Position numbers and translations under genes: made by a program. Below the pieces are notes generated by a model, which was not told the origin of the DNA, searched no databases, and saw nothing but the letters and a program-made list of their open reading frames with translations. Positions 47,677 through 56,823 of a DNA stretch of 64,000 nucleotides are shown one piece after another. Where the stretch lies: positions 2,834,501 through 2,898,500 of the forward strand of contig NZ_CP092480.1 in NCBI RefSeq assembly GCF_022429645.1. Direction: 5' to 3'. The DNA is from Lutibacter sp. A80 (lineage in GTDB: Bacteria; Bacteroidota; Bacteroidia; Flavobacteriales; Flavobacteriaceae). The stretch's first letter is position 1, and each line of letters begins with the position of its first letter.

Positions 47677-48798
47677 ATGATAAAAAAAATAGTAAAAAGA
47701 ATGTTGATAGGAACTATCGGAATTATACTTTTAATAATAGTATTTGTAGTATTATTTGTTAATTTAAGTCCACAGTTTGGCGGTAAACCATCTAAAGAAA
47801 GTCTAGTTAAAATTGAACAATCGCCTAATTATAACGGAGATGGAACATTTAAAAATTTAGAGTTAACGTTGGCTAGTACTGGAATGAAATTAAGCACCAT
47901 TCCTAAATTTTTTACCAATGGAGATAATAAAGTTCCTGAACAAGAATTACTTTCAAAAAAATTATCTAAAACATATTTTGATAAAAAACCTAAACAACCT
48001 AGAATAACTTGGTTTGGTCATTCTGCATTATTTGTAGAAATGGAAGGCTTAAATATTTTTATAGATCCAATGTTAGGTGAAGTGCCAGCACCACATCCAT
48101 TATTGGGAAATGCTAGGTTTAATAAAGAATTACCAATTGCAATTGAAGAATTACCAGAAATTGATTTGGTCTTAATTTCACACGATCATTACGATCATTT
48201 GGATTATGAATCTATTCAAAAATTGCATTTAAAAGTAAAGCAATTTTATGTTCCTTTGGGTATAAAATCGCATTTAACAGCATGGGGAGTAGCTGCATCT
48301 AAAATTACTGAATTCGATTGGTGGGAGAGTAAAAATTTAAATGGGATTGAATTTGTAGCTACGCCTGCTCGTCATTTTTCGGGAAGAGGTTTTACAAGAA
48401 ACAATACATTATGGAGTTCTTGGGTGTTAAAATCTAAAAATTCTAGTATTTATTTTAGTGGAGATAGAGGTTATGGAAAGCACTTTAAAGAAATAGGTGA
48501 AAAATATGGGCCTTTTGATTTTGCAATGATGGAATGTGGGCAATATAACGAACAATGGGCACATATACATATGACTCCAGAAGAAACAATTTTGGCTTCT
48601 ATTGATGTAAAAGCAGATTTAATTATGCCAATTCACTGGGGTGCTTTTAAATTAGCACTACACGCCTGGAACGATCCAATTATTAGAGCAACAAAAAAAG
48701 CAGCTGAATTAAATGTACAAATAAGTACCCCAAAACTGGGAGAGGCAATTGTTTTAAATGGAGAAGATTTTCCATTTTCACATTGGTGGTTGAAATAA
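47677..48798 (+). CDS. MBL-fold metallohydrolase (NAPE-PLD-like), membrane-anchored
   Basis: A 373-residue protein with an N-terminal transmembrane helix (about 10-30) and a metallo-beta-lactamase domain of the UlaG/NAPE-PLD branch: WFGHSALFVEMEG, the metal motif SHDHYDHLD, HFSGRGF and HIHMTPEE with PIHWGAF. The likely reaction is phospholipid or phosphodiester hydrolysis; substrate not established. It follows the SDR gene. Confidence 0.9.
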   Translation: MIKKIVKRMLIGTIGIILLIIVFVVLFVNLSPQFGGKPSKESLVKIEQSPNYNGDGTFKNLELTLASTGMKLSTIPKFFTNGDNKVPEQELLSKKLSKTYFDKKPKQPRITWFGHSALFVEMEGLNIFIDPMLGEVPAPHPLLGNARFNKELPIAIEELPEIDLVLISHDHYDHLDYESIQKLHLKVKQFYVPLGIKSHLTAWGVAASKITEFDWWESKNLNGIEFVATPARHFSGRGFTRNNTLWSSWVLKSKNSSIYFSGDRGYGKHFKEIGEKYGPFDFAMMECGQYNEQWAHIHMTPEETILASIDVKADLIMPIHWGAFKLALHAWNDPIIRATKKAAELNVQISTPKLGEAIVLNGEDFPFSHWWLK

Positions 48799-48921
48799 AA
48801 ATAATATAAGAAAATACATATTTAAATTTCTTATTTCGAGATTTATAAAATTGGAGATTATTTACTGGCTATAACTCGGTTTAAACGCGTTTATATTTAC
48901 TTTGTTAATTATAAAAGCAAG

Positions 48922-50160
48922 TTACATTTTGTAAATCCAAGGTCTTGGATTTTCTTTATGGGTATTGTTCCAAAATTCAAATCCTAAAATGGTTTTTCCA
49001 GTAATTTTATCGGTAAAAATAGTACCAATTTCTTGTTTGGTTTTTACATTGTCACCAGATTTTACAAAGGTGTTTTCTAAATTTTTATATACAGTTATAT
49101 AATTACCGTGTTGAATTAAGACAGCTTTTTTATTCCCAGATGTTACTTGAACCGCTAATACTGTACCATCAAAAACAGCGCGTGCTTTACTGCCTTTTTC
49201 TGTTGTAATTCTAACTCCATTACTTTGTATAGTAGTAGTTTTTACAATTGGGTGAGGTTGCTTGCCATAGAATGTAGAAACATAACCTCTTTCTACTGGC
49301 CAATCTAATTTACCTTTATTTAATTTAAATTTTGAATTTAATTCTTTTGCAGCAGGAGTTAAAGCAAATGAAGTTGCGCTTTTAGAAGTAGTTGTAGTTT
49401 TAGTAGCTCCAGATTTTTTGTTAGATGCGGCAATTGCAGCTCTAATAAGCTTATCTATTTGACTGGCAACTCTGCTTTCTTCTTTTTGAAATTGTTTAAT
49501 TTGTTTTTTATAGGTGTTTTCTTTCTTTTTTACTTTAGCTAATAAAGCTTCTTGCTCCTTTTTTTCTTTTTCAATTACAGAATGCTCTTGCTTTTGTATA
49601 TCTAAAAGTGCTTTCTTTTGATCTTTTTTAACTTGTAAAGAGTCTGTTAAAGCTTGTAATTCTGAAGTTTTTTTATGAATCTCATCACCTTGTTTTTTTC
49701 TAAAAGCCGTATATTGTTTCATATACTGAAAGCGTTTATAGCCTTGGAAAAAATTTTCTGAAGATAATAAAAACATAATTCTACTATTTTGAGACTTACT
49801 TTTGTAAGAACTATAAATCATTTCGCCATAGTCCTTTTTTAGGGCTTCTAAAGCTCTTTTATTTTTATTTATTTCAAGTTGATTTGTATAAATTTCGTTG
49901 CTAAGTTCTTTAGATTCATTTTCTATTGCCTTAATTAATTCTTGCCTTGTTTTAATTTTAGCTTTAAGATCGTTTAATTGATTTAATACATTTTTTTCTG
50001 TTCTTATTGTGTTAGACAGTAGCGCATTAATGTATATTTGATCTTTTTGAAGTTGCACACGTCGTGCCTCTAGTACTTGTCGTTTAGATTTTTGAGCAGT
50101 ACTATTTATACTAATAGATACTATTAAAAGCAGTAAAATGTACTTTAATTTAAATTGCAT
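48922..50160 (-). CDS. EnvC-like murein hydrolase activator (degenerate M23 domain)
   Basis: A 412-residue exported protein: signal peptide (about 1-22, NSTAQ), a long coiled coil (about 25-240) and a C-terminal M23/LytM fold (about 285-405). The zinc ligands are not recognisable: the HxxxD position reads SNGVRITTEKG and the final HxH position reads LGFEFWNN. This is the pattern of EnvC, which activates amidases instead of cutting peptidoglycan itself. It is the last gene of a three-gene operon, overlapping the DUF4292 gene by 1 base. Confidence 0.9.
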   Translation of the reverse strand: MQFKLKYILLLLIVSISINSTAQKSKRQVLEARRVQLQKDQIYINALLSNTIRTEKNVLNQLNDLKAKIKTRQELIKAIENESKELSNEIYTNQLEINKNKRALEALKKDYGEMIYSSYKSKSQNSRIMFLLSSENFFQGYKRFQYMKQYTAFRKKQGDEIHKKTSELQALTDSLQVKKDQKKALLDIQKQEHSVIEKEKKEQEALLAKVKKKENTYKKQIKQFQKEESRVASQIDKLIRAAIAASNKKSGATKTTTTSKSATSFALTPAAKELNSKFKLNKGKLDWPVERGYVSTFYGKQPHPIVKTTTIQSNGVRITTEKGSKARAVFDGTVLAVQVTSGNKKAVLIQHGNYITVYKNLENTFVKSGDNVKTKQEIGTIFTDKITGKTILGFEFWNNTHKENPRPWIYKM

Positions 50161-50933
50161 TATTTTAAACTAATTTCTTTGTAACCATTTGGTATTGAAA
50201 ACGGAAAAGTTAAATCTTCATTAAACTCAACGGTACGGTATTCAATATCTATGGTTGTTAATTTTTTATGATCTACAGCTTTAATATTAATATTTTTCGG
50301 AAACTGTTCTCCTTTAATTTTATTATAATCTGGGTAAGAAACCGTTAATAACTGTTGTTTTTCTTTATTGCTAATTTCTTGTTTATTTATTTTAAAATTA
50401 TCTGAATTTAAAAAGAATAAAATACCAAATAATTCTATATCTTTTTTAGGTTGTAATTGGTATAATTTATTAGTTACTGTTGAGTTGTATTTGCCTTTTT
50501 TTAGATTTAAAACCGCTTGTCCTAGTAAAATGTTTTGAACTTTTTCATAATCTAATTCTGTTCCAAGCCATTCACTTAATAAAGAGAAATCTCCATCAAA
50601 AAAAGTTTTTTTCATTTTTTCGTAATAAAGAACTCTGTTAGGTGTTATCATTACTTTTGCTACAGGAAAACCAAATTTCGTTGCACTCATCCAGATAGTT
50701 TTATCTTTTTCTAAACGCAATTTAATACTGAAACTTACCGATGTTTTATCATCTTTAAATTTAGCATTTATTTTTGCATCTACTGTTTTTTGGTCAAAAT
50801 TAGAACTGTAATGGTTATTTATAATTTTTTTTGTTGAAATATTTTTGATGTTAGCATCAACAGTACTTTTATTAGATTTACACGATGTGAAAATTAATAA
50901 AAAGATTAATACTATTTTAGAAAACTGTTTCAT
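50160..50933 (-). CDS. DUF4292 domain-containing lipoprotein
   Basis: A 257-residue lipoprotein (lipobox IFTSCKSNK, Cys18) with a LolA/LppX-like beta-rich fold expected for DUF4292. The conserved segment LEKDKTIWMSATKFGFPVAKVMITP is diagnostic of the family. It sits between the TPR and EnvC-like genes with 0-1 base spacing, a widely conserved order in Flavobacteriia. Function unknown, envelope-associated. Confidence 0.88.
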   Translation of the reverse strand: MKQFSKIVLIFLLIFTSCKSNKSTVDANIKNISTKKIINNHYSSNFDQKTVDAKINAKFKDDKTSVSFSIKLRLEKDKTIWMSATKFGFPVAKVMITPNRVLYYEKMKKTFFDGDFSLLSEWLGTELDYEKVQNILLGQAVLNLKKGKYNSTVTNKLYQLQPKKDIELFGILFFLNSDNFKINKQEISNKEKQQLLTVSYPDYNKIKGEQFPKNINIKAVDHKKLTTIDIEYRTVEFNEDLTFPFSIPNGYKEISLK

Positions 50934-51893
50934 TTAATTTACCTGTTTTAAACGGTCTATTTTTTGTTTGTATTTTAAAACTTCTTTAGTGTTATTTAAG
51001 CCTTGGTAGCTTATTATTAACTGATTGTAGAAGTTTACTTCCATTTCATTGTTGTCAATCACAAAATCAATGCCAATTGTTAAAACGTCAATTGCTTCAT
51101 TATATTTTTTAAGTTTATTAAGTGCGTAACCATTTAATTGATATAGTACTGGTTGAGTAGGATATAATTCCAATGCATTTTTACTATCTGCCTCTAACAT
51201 TTCAAAATGATTGTGCTCTAGTTCGTAACTTAAAATTTGAAGTAGTGTTTTAAAGTTCTGATTTTTTTTATAAGAAGCTTTTAAACTTTCAATATCTGTA
51301 CTTTTAGGGAAATTTTCAGTAATTCTATCCCTTTGTTCTACTAATTTTTTTCTGTTGATTAAATAGGTTTTAAGTCTTTTTACTTTTAATGTGGTAAGTG
51401 CTTTATTTTCAATTTCTGTAATTAAATCTTCTGCTTTTTTAAATTCTTTATTTTGAATATATAGCAAAACTAGCTCGTCGGTATAAAAAGGCTTTATTTT
51501 TACAAGTTCCTTTTGAATTTCAACGGCATCTGTATAATTATTTTGTGCTTTAAGTATTGCAACTTTATGTTTTAATAAATAGCTGTTTTTTGGTTCTTTT
51601 GTTAATGCACGATTAATATATATTTCCGCCTCGTAATATTTTTTTAGCAATAAATAATTCTTAGAAAATTCAAAATCAACAGCCATATTTTCGCTATCAA
51701 TTAAGTTGCATTTCTCTAGGCTTTCAATAGCTTTTGAATAATTATTTGTGCTAGTTTCTTTTAATGCTTCAAAAAAGTATTCCTGAAATTTTAAATTTTC
51801 AACTTCGGGGTTTTGTGTGTTTTGAGCGTATGAAAAACCAGAAAAGAGCACAATTCCAACTAAAAATATAGTATGTATTTTCTTTAAAATCAT
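50934..51893 (-). CDS. Tetratricopeptide repeat protein, exported
   Basis: A 319-residue protein with a signal peptide (about 1-24, GFSYAQ) and several TPR units (about 35-150 and 225-315; e.g. ALTKEPKNSYLLKHKVAIL). Such proteins scaffold envelope complexes. ATG 51893 was chosen over a TTG at 51905. First gene of the operon leading to DUF4292 and EnvC-like genes. Confidence 0.88.
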   Translation of the reverse strand: MILKKIHTIFLVGIVLFSGFSYAQNTQNPEVENLKFQEYFFEALKETSTNNYSKAIESLEKCNLIDSENMAVDFEFSKNYLLLKKYYEAEIYINRALTKEPKNSYLLKHKVAILKAQNNYTDAVEIQKELVKIKPFYTDELVLLYIQNKEFKKAEDLITEIENKALTTLKVKRLKTYLINRKKLVEQRDRITENFPKSTDIESLKASYKKNQNFKTLLQILSYELEHNHFEMLEADSKNALELYPTQPVLYQLNGYALNKLKKYNEAIDVLTIGIDFVIDNNEMEVNFYNQLIISYQGLNNTKEVLKYKQKIDRLKQVN

Positions 51894-51983
51894 ATAAAAG
51901 TGCAATATACAATTTATTAAGGTGATATAAAGTTGATTTTTTTCAATTTTAAAATCAATTGTTTGTGTTTAGTTTTAATTATT

Positions 51984-52061
51984 GCGTTAGGGATGGCAGC
52001 GGAAAGCCCACAGCGATAGCGAGGACTTGAAACGAACAGCCCGACCTGAAAGGGAACGCCC
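51984..52061. repeat. GC-rich structured intergenic repeat element
   Basis: A 78-base GC-rich block in an otherwise AT-rich spacer, closed by GCGTT (51984-51988) and AACGC (52055-52059). Inside are three AGCG-containing units and a CCT/AGG mini-hairpin. It resembles a dispersed intergenic element I recall from several Flavobacteriia (with AGCCCGACC... and AACGCCC ends); this comparison is from memory only. Confidence 0.55.
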
Positions 52062-52072
52062 AAAATATAATA

Positions 52073-52107
52073 TTTGTAGTTTTCGGTATTTATTTTGCGT
52101 AATTTTG
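52073..52107 (+). promoter_or_regulatory. Promoter of the ABC-F gene
   Basis: -33 TTTG (52073-52076) and -7 TAATTTTG (52100-52107), spacing 23, with the ATG at 52126. Confidence 0.5.
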
Positions 52108-52125
52108 CGTTAAAATACGTGGTTA

Positions 52126-53994
52126 ATGAATTACTTGTCAGTTGAAAATATATCGAAATCGTTTGGAGAATTAACACTTTTTGAAAACATTTCTTTTGGA
52201 ATTAATAAAGATCAGAAAATTGCTTTTATTGCAAAAAATGGTACCGGTAAAACGTCGATGCTAAATATAATTGCAGGTTTAGATAGCTCCGATACTGGGC
52301 AGGTAATTTCTAGAAAGGGTTTAAATATTGAATATTTGTCGCAAGAAGATCATTTAAATGAAGCTTTAACTATTGAGCAAACTATTTTTGATTCGGATAA
52401 TGAGACTTTGAAAATTATTGAGGAATATGAGCATGCTTTACAAAATCCGGATGACGTAAATGAGTATCAAAGAGCTTTTGAAAAAATGGAACGTTTAAAT
52501 GCTTGGGATTTTGAAACACAGTTTAAACAAATACTTTCTAAATTAAAATTAGACGATTTAACCAAAAAAGTAGGTGATCTTTCCGGAGGGCAACGTAAGC
52601 GTTTGTCTTTGGCTTTAATTTTAATTCATAAACCAGATTTATTAATTTTAGATGAGCCAACCAACCATTTAGATTTAGAAATGATTGAATGGCTTGAAAG
52701 TTATTTTGAAAAAGAAAAAATTACCTTATTTATGGTTACACACGACCGCTTTTTTTTAGAACGTGTTTGTAACGAAATTGTGGAGTTAGATAATGGTGGT
52801 TTTTATACTTATAAAGGCAATTATTCTAACTATTTGCAAAAAAAAGAAGAACGTATAGAAATTGAACAAGCTACAGTAGATAAAGCTAAAAACTTATTTA
52901 AAAAAGAACTTGATTGGATGCGTAGGCAACCAAAAGCCCGTACTACTAAAAGTAAAAGTAGAATTGATGATTTTTATGTAATTAAAGAAGCTGCATCTAA
53001 ACGTAGAAACGACCACAAAGTACAGTTAGATATTGATATGGAGCGTATGGGAACTAAAATTTTAGAGCTTCATAATATTTCTAAATCGTTTGGAGATTTA
53101 AAAATTTTAGACAAATTTGATTACAATTTTTTACGTGGTGAACGTATTGGAATTATTGGTAAAAATGGGACGGGAAAATCTAGTTTCTTAAATGTTATTA
53201 CCGGAGAAATTCCTACGGATAGTGGTAAGGTTGTTATTGGAGAAACTATAAAATTTGGATACTATACACAAGATGGAATTGTAATTAAACCAGGTCAAAA
53301 AGTAATTGAAGTTATTAAGGAATTTGGAGATTATATTCCATTAAAAAAAGGTGGAATTATTTCAGCAGGACAGTTGTTAGAGCGTTTTTTATTTAGTAGA
53401 AAACGCCAGTACGATTTTGTTGAAAAATTAAGTGGAGGAGAACGTAAACGTTTGTTTCTATGTACTGTTTTAATTCAGAATCCAAACTTTTTAATTTTAG
53501 ATGAGCCTACTAACGATCTAGATATTATAACGCTAAATGTGTTGGAAAACTTTTTACTAGATTTTCCAGGTTGTTTATTAGTGGTTTCGCATGACCGTTA
53601 TTTTATGGATAAAATTGTAGATCATTTATTTGTGTTTAGAGGTAATGGTGTTGTTGAAGATTTTCCTGGTAATTATTCAGATTTTAGAGCTTATGAAGAT
53701 TCTAAGCCTAAAGAAGAAGCTCCTGTAGTTAAAAAAAATGAACCTGTTGTTGCTGTTAAAACTACTACAAAAGCAAAGCTAACGTATAAAGAAAAAAAGG
53801 AATTTGATGGTATTGAAGGTGAAATAGAGAAGTTAAATAAAGAAAAAATTTCGATTGAAGCTAAGTTTTTAGATGGTTCGCTTTCAGGTGAAGAAATTAA
53901 TGAACTATCAATTAAACTCCAAGAATTAGCAACTGAAATTGATGCTAAAGAGGAGCGTTGGTTTGAGCTTTCTTCTAAGTTAGAAGAGAATTAG
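52126..53994 (+). CDS. ABC-F family ATP-binding protein (Uup-like)
   Basis: A 622-residue soluble protein with two ATP-binding cassettes and no membrane helices. Walker A motifs AKNGTGKTS and GKNGTGKSS, signatures LSGGQRKRLSL and LSGGERKRLFL, Walker B LILDEPTNHLD and LILDEPTNDLD, an interdomain linker (about 240-310) and a C-terminal coiled-coil domain (about 550-622) are all visible. ABC-F proteins act on the ribosome; the coiled-coil tail points to the Uup subgroup. Confidence 0.95.
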   Translation: MNYLSVENISKSFGELTLFENISFGINKDQKIAFIAKNGTGKTSMLNIIAGLDSSDTGQVISRKGLNIEYLSQEDHLNEALTIEQTIFDSDNETLKIIEEYEHALQNPDDVNEYQRAFEKMERLNAWDFETQFKQILSKLKLDDLTKKVGDLSGGQRKRLSLALILIHKPDLLILDEPTNHLDLEMIEWLESYFEKEKITLFMVTHDRFFLERVCNEIVELDNGGFYTYKGNYSNYLQKKEERIEIEQATVDKAKNLFKKELDWMRRQPKARTTKSKSRIDDFYVIKEAASKRRNDHKVQLDIDMERMGTKILELHNISKSFGDLKILDKFDYNFLRGERIGIIGKNGTGKSSFLNVITGEIPTDSGKVVIGETIKFGYYTQDGIVIKPGQKVIEVIKEFGDYIPLKKGGIISAGQLLERFLFSRKRQYDFVEKLSGGERKRLFLCTVLIQNPNFLILDEPTNDLDIITLNVLENFLLDFPGCLLVVSHDRYFMDKIVDHLFVFRGNGVVEDFPGNYSDFRAYEDSKPKEEAPVVKKNEPVVAVKTTTKAKLTYKEKKEFDGIEGEIEKLNKEKISIEAKFLDGSLSGEEINELSIKLQELATEIDAKEERWFELSSKLEEN

Positions 53995-54106
53995 TAGTTT
54001 TTAGTTGCTAGTTACTGGTTTTGCGTGTTTAATAAGTGTAAATTTTTTTCAATTTAGACATTTCTTTTATTTGTATAAGTGTTAAATATTGTTCACTTAA
54101 ACTCGA

Positions 54107-54176
54107 GTGTCATTCCTGTGAAGACAGGAATCTATTTTTACCGAGTATGGATACCTGCCTGCGCAGGTATGACAGC
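54107..54176. repeat. Palindromic intergenic repeat, copy 1
   Basis: Two hairpins, ATTCCTG/CAGGAAT (54112-54118, 54125-54131) and ATACCTG/CAGGTAT (54151-54157, 54164-54170), are enclosed by TGTCAT/ATGACA (54108-54113, 54169-54174), giving a nested cloverleaf-like shape. This resembles the REP-like 'CATTCCTG...CAGGAATC' repeats spread in many bacterial genomes. Confidence 0.7.
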
Positions 54177-54237
54177 ATAAAACACAGCTTTTTAATTTAG
54201 AAAACTTATATTTTTTTGAATTTTAGCACAATATATA

Positions 54238-54312
54238 GTGTCATTCCTGTGAAAAATAGGAATCTATTTTAGCTGAGTTTTGGATATTCGTCCGCGTTTG
54301 TATAAGGACAAA
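54238..54312. repeat. Palindromic intergenic repeat, degraded copy 2
   Basis: Shares the leading GTGTCATTCCTGTGAA and AGGAATCTATTTT with copy 1, but the second hairpin has decayed. A third, weaker trace (GAGTTATGGTTACTTGCCTGTGT-like) is at about 54388-54420. Confidence 0.6.
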
Positions 54313-54439
54313 ACGGCTTATTTTTTTACTTATAAAAGTGTTTAATTATTGGTGAAAAAACCAACCTTAGCTGTTATTTATTTTTAAAGAGTTATGGTTA
54401 CTTGCCTGTGTAGGTAGGATAATTAAAGTTTTGTTTTAT

Positions 54440-55015
54440 TTACGAAGCTCTTTTTTTTCGATGTTTTTTTAATCTTTTAGGTCCATACCATAACCAAAAG
54501 CCAGTTATTGTAAAAAGTAATAGCGCTAGGCCTAGTATTGAGGTGTAAATTACTCTAAAAATTTTTGAAGGAGTGGAGAACCAATTGTCTAAAATTGTTC
54601 CGTCGTGTAAATTTTCAATAAAATCGGAATGTCTTTTACCTATATTTAAAACAGTGCCAGTCACACCATCTAATTGAATTTCCCAAGTGTGTTTTTCAAA
54701 AATAAATTTTACCATTCCTTTATTTTTTCGAATGTCAATTCTATCTAGTTCTGTAGATAAATTGGGTGCAATAGAATCTTTAAGAACAGCGAGTGCTTTT
54801 TTATGTAAAAAATCTACAGGAAGCCATTCTTGTAAATTACTTGAAGTACCTTTGTGAGATTGTGGTGTAATTAAGTTATTACTATGACTTTTCCAGCCAA
54901 GTAAAATTCCGGTTATAGCAATTATAAAAAAGAAGATAAAAAGTAAAGCACCAGTAGCTCTGTGTGCTTTTCTAAAGTTTCGTAAAATTTTTGCTTGTGT
55001 TTGTCTTGAGTTCAA
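54440..55015 (-). CDS. PepSY-associated transmembrane helix protein
   Basis: A 191-residue protein with two transmembrane helices (about 22-44 and 150-172) around a periplasmic PepSY-like segment (about 60-140). The family is linked to siderophore/iron uptake or flavin reductase systems in related bacteria. The start is a TTG; no ATG is available before helix 1. LysE-type gene upstream on the same strand, 26 bases away. Confidence 0.85.
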   Translation of the reverse strand: MNSRQTQAKILRNFRKAHRATGALLFIFFFIIAITGILLGWKSHSNNLITPQSHKGTSSNLQEWLPVDFLHKKALAVLKDSIAPNLSTELDRIDIRKNKGMVKFIFEKHTWEIQLDGVTGTVLNIGKRHSDFIENLHDGTILDNWFSTPSKIFRVIYTSILGLALLLFTITGFWLWYGPKRLKKHRKKRAS

Positions 55016-55041
55016 GTTTTAAAAAGTGTTAATTGGTTACT

Positions 55042-55725
55042 TTAATTTGATTTTTCAACATTATCAATTACATTTTTTAGATTTAAGCGTTCTTGAGGAA
55101 GAAAACCTTTTAAAATTAAGACGATACCGAAAATCATTAAAATTATTCCCATAGCGCGTTTTATTTTATACGTAACTGCGGGTGTTAAGTATTTTTTAAG
55201 TTGTTTTGCAAGTGTTATTTTACCAATATCTGTAATAAAATAACTTAATAATATAACCGAAAAGTAATTGAATATTTTTCCAGGATTCATTTGTAAGTTA
55301 GAGCCTACAACAACAATCATTCCTAGCCAAAATGCTAAAACACCAATATTTATAAAGTTTAATAAAAAGCCTTTTGCAAAAAGTCTTATATAATTTGTTT
55401 TTTCAGGAAGTACCAAAGTTTCATCTTGTACAATTCGTTTTTGACTTTTATCTAAAAAACTAATTATACCATAAATTAGTAAAATTAAACCACCAATATA
55501 AAAAAGGCGAGGATCATCTTTAATGCTTTCTAAAAGACTTTTACTACCAAAATAAGCAATTAAAATAAAGGTTATGTCACCTAAAATTACACCTAAGTCA
55601 AAAGCAATAGCAGCACGAGCTCCTTTAATAATACTAGTTTGAATTAGCATAAAAAAGACAGGTCCAATCATAAAGGCTAAAAAAAAGCCAATAAATATTG
55701 CTTCTTTAATTTCGTTAAATGTCAT
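55042..55725 (-). CDS. LysE family translocator
   Basis: A 227-residue membrane protein with about six transmembrane helices and the LysE/RhtB-type N-terminal segment GFFLAFMIGPVFFMLIQTSI. Family members export amino acids such as lysine, threonine or homoserine; the substrate here is unknown. In a run of three minus-strand genes with PaaE-like and PepSY genes. Confidence 0.9.
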   Translation of the reverse strand: MTFNEIKEAIFIGFFLAFMIGPVFFMLIQTSIIKGARAAIAFDLGVILGDITFILIAYFGSKSLLESIKDDPRLFYIGGLILLIYGIISFLDKSQKRIVQDETLVLPEKTNYIRLFAKGFLLNFINIGVLAFWLGMIVVVGSNLQMNPGKIFNYFSVILLSYFITDIGKITLAKQLKKYLTPAVTYKIKRAMGIILMIFGIVLILKGFLPQERLNLKNVIDNVEKSN

Positions 55726-55761
55726 AGTAATTGTTTAATAAAATCCAATTTACTATAAATA

Positions 55762-56817
55762 TTAAACATCATCATAATCAACAGTAATTTTTTGTGAAGT
55801 TGGGTGTGCTTGGCAGGTTAAAATTAAACCTTCTTCAATTTCACTATCCGATAAAATAGAGTTTTTAGCCATTTTTGCTGTTCCTTTAGTTACTTTTCCT
55901 AAGCAACTACTACAAATTCCACCTTGGCAAGAGTAAGGAGCATCTAAACCTTGCTCTAAAGCAGCATTTAAAATGGTTGTTTTAGCATCCATATTAAAAG
56001 TAGTTTCTTCATCGTCAACAATTATAGTAATTTCAGAAGTTCCTTCAATATTTTTCGAAACTTTTTCTTCGGAAGTTGTAGGTGTTGAAAATAATTCGAA
56101 ATGAATATTATTTTTATCAATATTGTTTTCAATTAGTGTATCAGTAGCTACCTGAATCATAGCTTCTGGTCCGCATAAAAAAGCATTGTTAAATGTTGTG
56201 TTTTTTAATTTATTTTTAACAATATAATTAATGTTTCCTTTGTCAATTCTACCAAATAAAGAATTTTCTTGTTCTTCTTGGCTGTACACATATTGTAAAT
56301 TTAACCGATCTGGAAAACTGTTATGTAAGTTGTCAATTTCAGTTTTAAAAATAGTTTCAGTAACTGTTTTGTTTCCGTAAATAAGTGTAAAAGTACTATT
56401 AGGTTCTTCAGTTAATACTGCTTTTAACATTGCCATAATTGGAGTAATTCCGCTTCCTGCAGCAATAGCTAAATAATTTTTAGTGTTACTTTTACTAGTT
56501 TTTAAAATAAACTTGCCTTCTGGTTTTTGAACATCTAAGGTGTCGCCTTCTTTTAAAATGGTATTGGAAAAAACAGAAAATGTACCATTGTCAACGGCTT
56601 TTACAGCAACTCTTAATTCGTTACTATTTGGTGCGGAACAGATAGAATATGCACGGCGTAATTCTTCACCATTCAATTCTTTTTTAATATTGAGATACTG
56701 ACCTGCAGTAAAGGTAAATTCGTTTTTTAATTCGGTAGGAATATCAAATACAATAGAAACCGCGTTTTTAGTTTCTTTTTTGATTTCTTTTATAGTAAGC
56801 GTGTAAAATTTCGACAT
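55762..56817 (-). CDS. PaaE-like 2Fe-2S ferredoxin/NAD(P)H reductase
   Basis: A 351-residue flavoprotein: FAD-binding barrel (about 1-105, RRAYSICSAP), NAD(P)-binding domain (about 108-235, AIAAGSGITPIMAML; FLCGPEAMI) and a C-terminal plant-type 2Fe-2S ferredoxin domain (about 265-351) with cysteines in CQGGICSSCLGK and a later LTCQ. It resembles the reductase PaaE of the phenylacetyl-CoA epoxidase, but no paaABCD genes are nearby, so it may feed another oxygenase. ATG 56817 preferred; 56823 also possible. A -7-like TACTTTTG box lies at 56844-56837. Confidence 0.9.
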   Translation of the reverse strand: MSKFYTLTIKEIKKETKNAVSIVFDIPTELKNEFTFTAGQYLNIKKELNGEELRRAYSICSAPNSNELRVAVKAVDNGTFSVFSNTILKEGDTLDVQKPEGKFILKTSKSNTKNYLAIAAGSGITPIMAMLKAVLTEEPNSTFTLIYGNKTVTETIFKTEIDNLHNSFPDRLNLQYVYSQEEQENSLFGRIDKGNINYIVKNKLKNTTFNNAFLCGPEAMIQVATDTLIENNIDKNNIHFELFSTPTTSEEKVSKNIEGTSEITIIVDDEETTFNMDAKTTILNAALEQGLDAPYSCQGGICSSCLGKVTKGTAKMAKNSILSDSEIEEGLILTCQAHPTSQKITVDYDDV

Positions 56818-56823
56818 AATCAT

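Larger units (their letters stand above)
53995..54439. other. Repeat-rich gene-free interval
   Basis: A 445-base spacer without a credible gene, holding two full copies and one degraded copy of a palindromic repeat (annotated separately). No promoter with both elements is clear. Confidence 0.8.

Noticed and set aside
48806-48834. ATAAGAAA/TTTCTTAT hairpin after the MBL gene
   Set aside because: AT-only stem with a 13-base loop and no proper T tract; too weak to call a terminator.
51917-52177. 86-codon minus-strand frame with PFQVGLFVSSPRYRCGL
   Set aside because: It is a translation of the GC-rich repeat element and its flank, overlaps the ABC-F promoter and start, and shows no domain.
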